NCBI GenBank assembly: GCA_051453625.1
Contig: JBOZIK010000001.1
Location: 120,599,831 to 120,663,830 of the forward strand
Length of the DNA: 64,000 nucleotides
Direction of reading: 5' to 3'
DNA from: Welwitschia mirabilis
Taxonomy: Eukaryota > Gnetophyta > Gnetopsida > Welwitschiales
Shown piece after piece: positions 61,305 through 64,000 of the stretch. Every line of letters begins with the position of its first letter. Position 1 is the first letter of the stretch. Both the position numbers and the translations under genes were made by a program. The notes beneath the pieces were generated by a model. That model was not told the DNA's origin. It searched no databases and worked only from the letters and a program-made list of their open reading frames with translations.

Positions 61305-62312
61305 AAGTGCATAAGATCTATCAAATAATAGGAACTACAAACTCATAAAGATAACCTCAAACAACTCAAATATAACTTAATAATTACATAAGCTTCACAT
61401 AAAGATTGTTAATATCTATTTCTATGCATTAACAATGAAAGAATAAAAACTACTAAAGAATTAGTGCTATTCAAATATTTCTAATGCTAAATGAAAATTT
61501 ACAATAACCATGAAAGGGTTTAAACTAATTCCTATATTAAAACTAAAAGAGATATACATTATATCATTAGAGAAGTATGAATGAGAAATACTCCTAAACT
61601 CGCCTCATATCATTCCATTCCTAAAAAAGAGTATCAAAGCATCATGACGTCCTAGCCTATAAGTTTTTTCTGCATTAAGCCAACTAAAAGATGTTTATAA
61701 TGGATGCTTAAGACCCTTTTATAGATGAAGAAAGGCTTGAAGTCTAAGTCATGGTTGTGTTAGATGGTGGTCACATAAGGGGGGTTACTTAAGGGCTGTT
61801 ACATAAGGAGGAAGTTACAATTTTTAACATGTAGCGACAAAGAAGGATTCTTTTATCTTCTTATGTAGACATGGTGATGAGATATCCTTTGACTACTAAT
61901 GACACTACCAACAGATGTCATGTCATGTATCTTTTATGTGATCATCCTAATTGTGCCACATGTTATCATGATGTATTGATCAGAATTAATTTTAGCTTAT
62001 TTCATAAGTGTAATATGTTTAATTCCCTAAAAGGGTTTAATATAGAGAATTCTACCTTAAAGGACTAGCAGCATTAGTAGCCCTAGCTAATAATGTTGGC
62101 AATTTTTATTAGAATACTATTATATTTTTAAATGTTCTTCATAAGCCATCATCATTCTTCCTAATGTTAGGGAAAATCACATAATCACATGAAAAATAAT
62201 GAAAAGAGTAGAAAACATTAGTATGTAATGAAATAATTGATTTAATGTTTATTCCTATGCTAAATTTATCAACTATAATTACTTAGAATGTCAATTTTAA
62301 TATGCAAACATA
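61305..62312 (-). repeat. A4 LTR fragment 2
   Basis: Begins AAGTGCATAAGATC, equal in position to 60379, and runs to the LTR start (element orientation) at 62312. TATAAAAG on the minus strand at 61716-61723. It is clearly diverged from fragment 1, so it is not a simple assembly duplicate. Confidence 0.7.
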
Positions 62313-63520
62313 CCCTCTAACATATCTTTGCTAGATTCTTAGTAAAAATTTGATAAAAACATAAGCAACATGGAAAACCTGACTCAGTGAAAATGGTAAG
62401 GAAGGAAATGATATAATATTTTTAAATTTTTTTGATTAATTTTAAGTAATTTAAGACATTAAAATTAAAAAATTTTGAAAATAAATGTCATAGCTCCTAA
62501 TCAAAATTTAAATTTATCTTCAAAGTTATAAAGATGGAAAAATTTTATGTAAGGATTTTGAGAACAATTTAAATACCTGATTAGAAAATGATTTTGATAA
62601 ATGTATTTAGGGAAAATAATGCAATTTAAAGAAAATAAAATAGAAAACCTAATGAAAAATACATCAATCCATAAATTTTAAAAAATAGATTACTTAAATT
62701 AATAACCAAATTTATTGGAAATTTCTCAGATTTTATTCTAAATTTAAATGTGTCACAATATCAAACAAACAAGATATCCTCTAAGTGAACTTGTAATCCA
62801 TCAAACATTAGTTAAGAGAAATATCCAAGTACCCAAGCTAAATAAAAGTAATCATAAAAGCATGTCTCAATTCCATATTTTTCATTCCATTTTTAACTTT
62901 TTTCATAGTCATGCCTTGTTTCTTGTTTTAAGAATTTTGATCAAATTGGGCATTTAGTGTTATGACATGTCCTTCCAATAAAGTTAAGCATGTTAATGTA
63001 TGAATGAGTCAATGTTATATTTCCAACAAGCATTTATGGCCTTGATGTAGTTAAACCTGTCATAAATTAAATCATTAGAGCTGTATTACCTGTGTATGTC
63101 CATAGCCCCGATGTAATTAACTAAACCCAATTTTTAATTAATCATGAAATAATATGATTTTGGAGAGGAGATATTTCATTTTTCTTTTTAATCATCCTTC
63201 TTATATTCAATAATTCTTAATGTACATAAATTGGTTATTAACTTATTCGTCTAATCAAGAAAATTATTATTCTCATAAAATGATTTGCAATAATTAACAT
63301 AGCATAAAAATAGATTTTACCTTCAATCATATTTTCCATTTGGAAGACCTTAAGTGAAACTAAACCTTAATAAGTTAACTCAGAAATAAGTAAAACTTGT
63401 TTTTGGAAAATCTACAAGTAAGCTTAAATTCTACCTAATTCGTAATAATGTAATTACTTATTAATGGGTTTTTTTAAAGGGCCATTAACTAGGATCATCT
63501 AATCTAAGGAACTTATAGAT
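62313..63520 (-). other. A-family 3' untranslated region (A4)
   Basis: Reverse counterpart of 8216-9474, including the GCCTTGATGTAGTTAAACC and CCCCGATGTAATTAACT blocks near 63040-63120. After 63520 the match to the end of ORF-X territory is weak. Confidence 0.6.
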
Positions 63521-64000
63521 GGATGGAATGGAAGGATAGCTGGTGGACTTTATTAGATGGAATAGAAATGGAAGGAATGGGAATTGGGATTTAAGGCAAT
63601 GGTGATTTATTCTATGTAGTTAATGGTATTTGGGATTTTCTATTTGAAAATTTTTAAGGAAGTGATTATACAAACGAAAGTGCTTGGTTGGTTTAAAAAG
63701 TAAAAGGGCATTAAGAATAAATTATTTTTTTAAACCAAAACTTATTCTTATTGTGGTATGTATTTGTGCAAGATTTTACATTCAAAGAGATCCTATCATT
63801 TATAACCAAAATAGATAGCTTACACAATTCATCATACTAGTATAGTGAGAGTTAACCTGAAATGTCATATCCACATTGAAGTCTATGAGTATGAGACTCA
63901 GGTTACTTTGCAAATGAAACTAGGAATCAAAAATAAATAATAATATAGGAAATAAAAGTACAATGCAAAATGCAATATGCAATCTAAACTAATATGCAAT
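63521..64000. other. window end, internal part of A4
   Basis: A short GGAATGG/GGAATGGAA-rich patch lies at 63525-63590, and AT-rich sequence follows. No coding motif is visible. Confidence 0.4.

Larger units (their letters stand above)
59981..64000 (-). mobile_element. A4: fourth A-family element, partial and gap-broken
   Basis: LTR sequence of the A1 subfamily, reversed, starts at TGTTTGTTAATTTAC (59981) and ends TGCAAACATA at 62312, where A1 has TGCAAATACA. It is followed by the family 3' untranslated region, readable to about 63520, with matches continuing toward the window end. The LTR stretch is 2.3 kb instead of 1.3 kb because a middle part is present twice around the gap at 61205. The rest of the element lies outside the window, so it is unknown whether it carries ORF-X or gag-pol. 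Confidence 0.75.

Noticed and set aside
1-64000. Bacterial features such as operons, CRISPR arrays or rRNA/tRNA genes
   Set aside because: No ribosome-binding-site-led genes, spaced repeats or intact structural RNAs were found. The sequence is eukaryotic and plant-like.

Overview
This is plant nuclear DNA, almost certainly angiosperm heterochromatin. It is very AT-rich and CpG-poor, contains no intact host gene that I can recognise, and is built almost entirely of old nested LTR retrotransposons. The lineages seen (Athila-type Ty3/gypsy, SIRE-type and Ale-like Ty1/copia) point to a flowering plant; I cannot name the species. In most decayed reading frames the stops fall where CAA, CAG or CGA codons would fit, as expected from long-term deamination of methylated cytosine. 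Eight runs of N interrupt the window (about 2813, 3707, 7773, 17422, 25681, 33363, 40017 and 61205), and some of them mislead.

Layout. Positions 1-4370 hold two decayed, unidentified reading frames and plain AT-rich DNA. Element A1 (4371-10691, +) is a non-autonomous relative of an Athila-type element. From 10698 to about 54172 the host sequence is one tandem array, family B: LTR B1, a 120-bp internal domain, LTR B2, another 120-bp internal domain, then LTR B3, which is cut short. With nested insertions removed, B1 is about 6.9 kb long. Its internal domain holds little more than a tRNA-Met primer-binding site and a polypurine tract. Four younger elements sit inside the array: A2 (12414-18763, +, in B1), C1 (21305-30201, -, SIRE-like copia, in B1), A3 (36569-46785, -, Athila-type with gag-pol, in B3) and C2 (47926-52107, +, small copia, in B3). 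B1 and B3 are collinear, so each insertion has its unoccupied site preserved in the other copy; this fixes the boundaries and target duplications. Positions 54173-59980 hold decayed coding sequence of unknown origin and tRNA-like repeats. A4 (59981 to the window end, -) is a fourth, gap-broken member of the A family.

How the parts relate. A3 carries decayed gag, protease, reverse transcriptase, RNase H and integrase. A1 and A2 share its LTR ends, its tRNA-Asp-type primer site, its leader and its 3' untranslated region, but replace gag-pol with a different reading frame (called ORF-X here) that is conserved between them. They look like passengers once moved by an A3-like partner. Every catalytic core I could inspect is broken except the YVDD of C2, so nothing here appears active by itself.

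The best candidates for something undescribed are the giant-LTR, 120-bp-internal family B and the ORF-X of A1 and A2.
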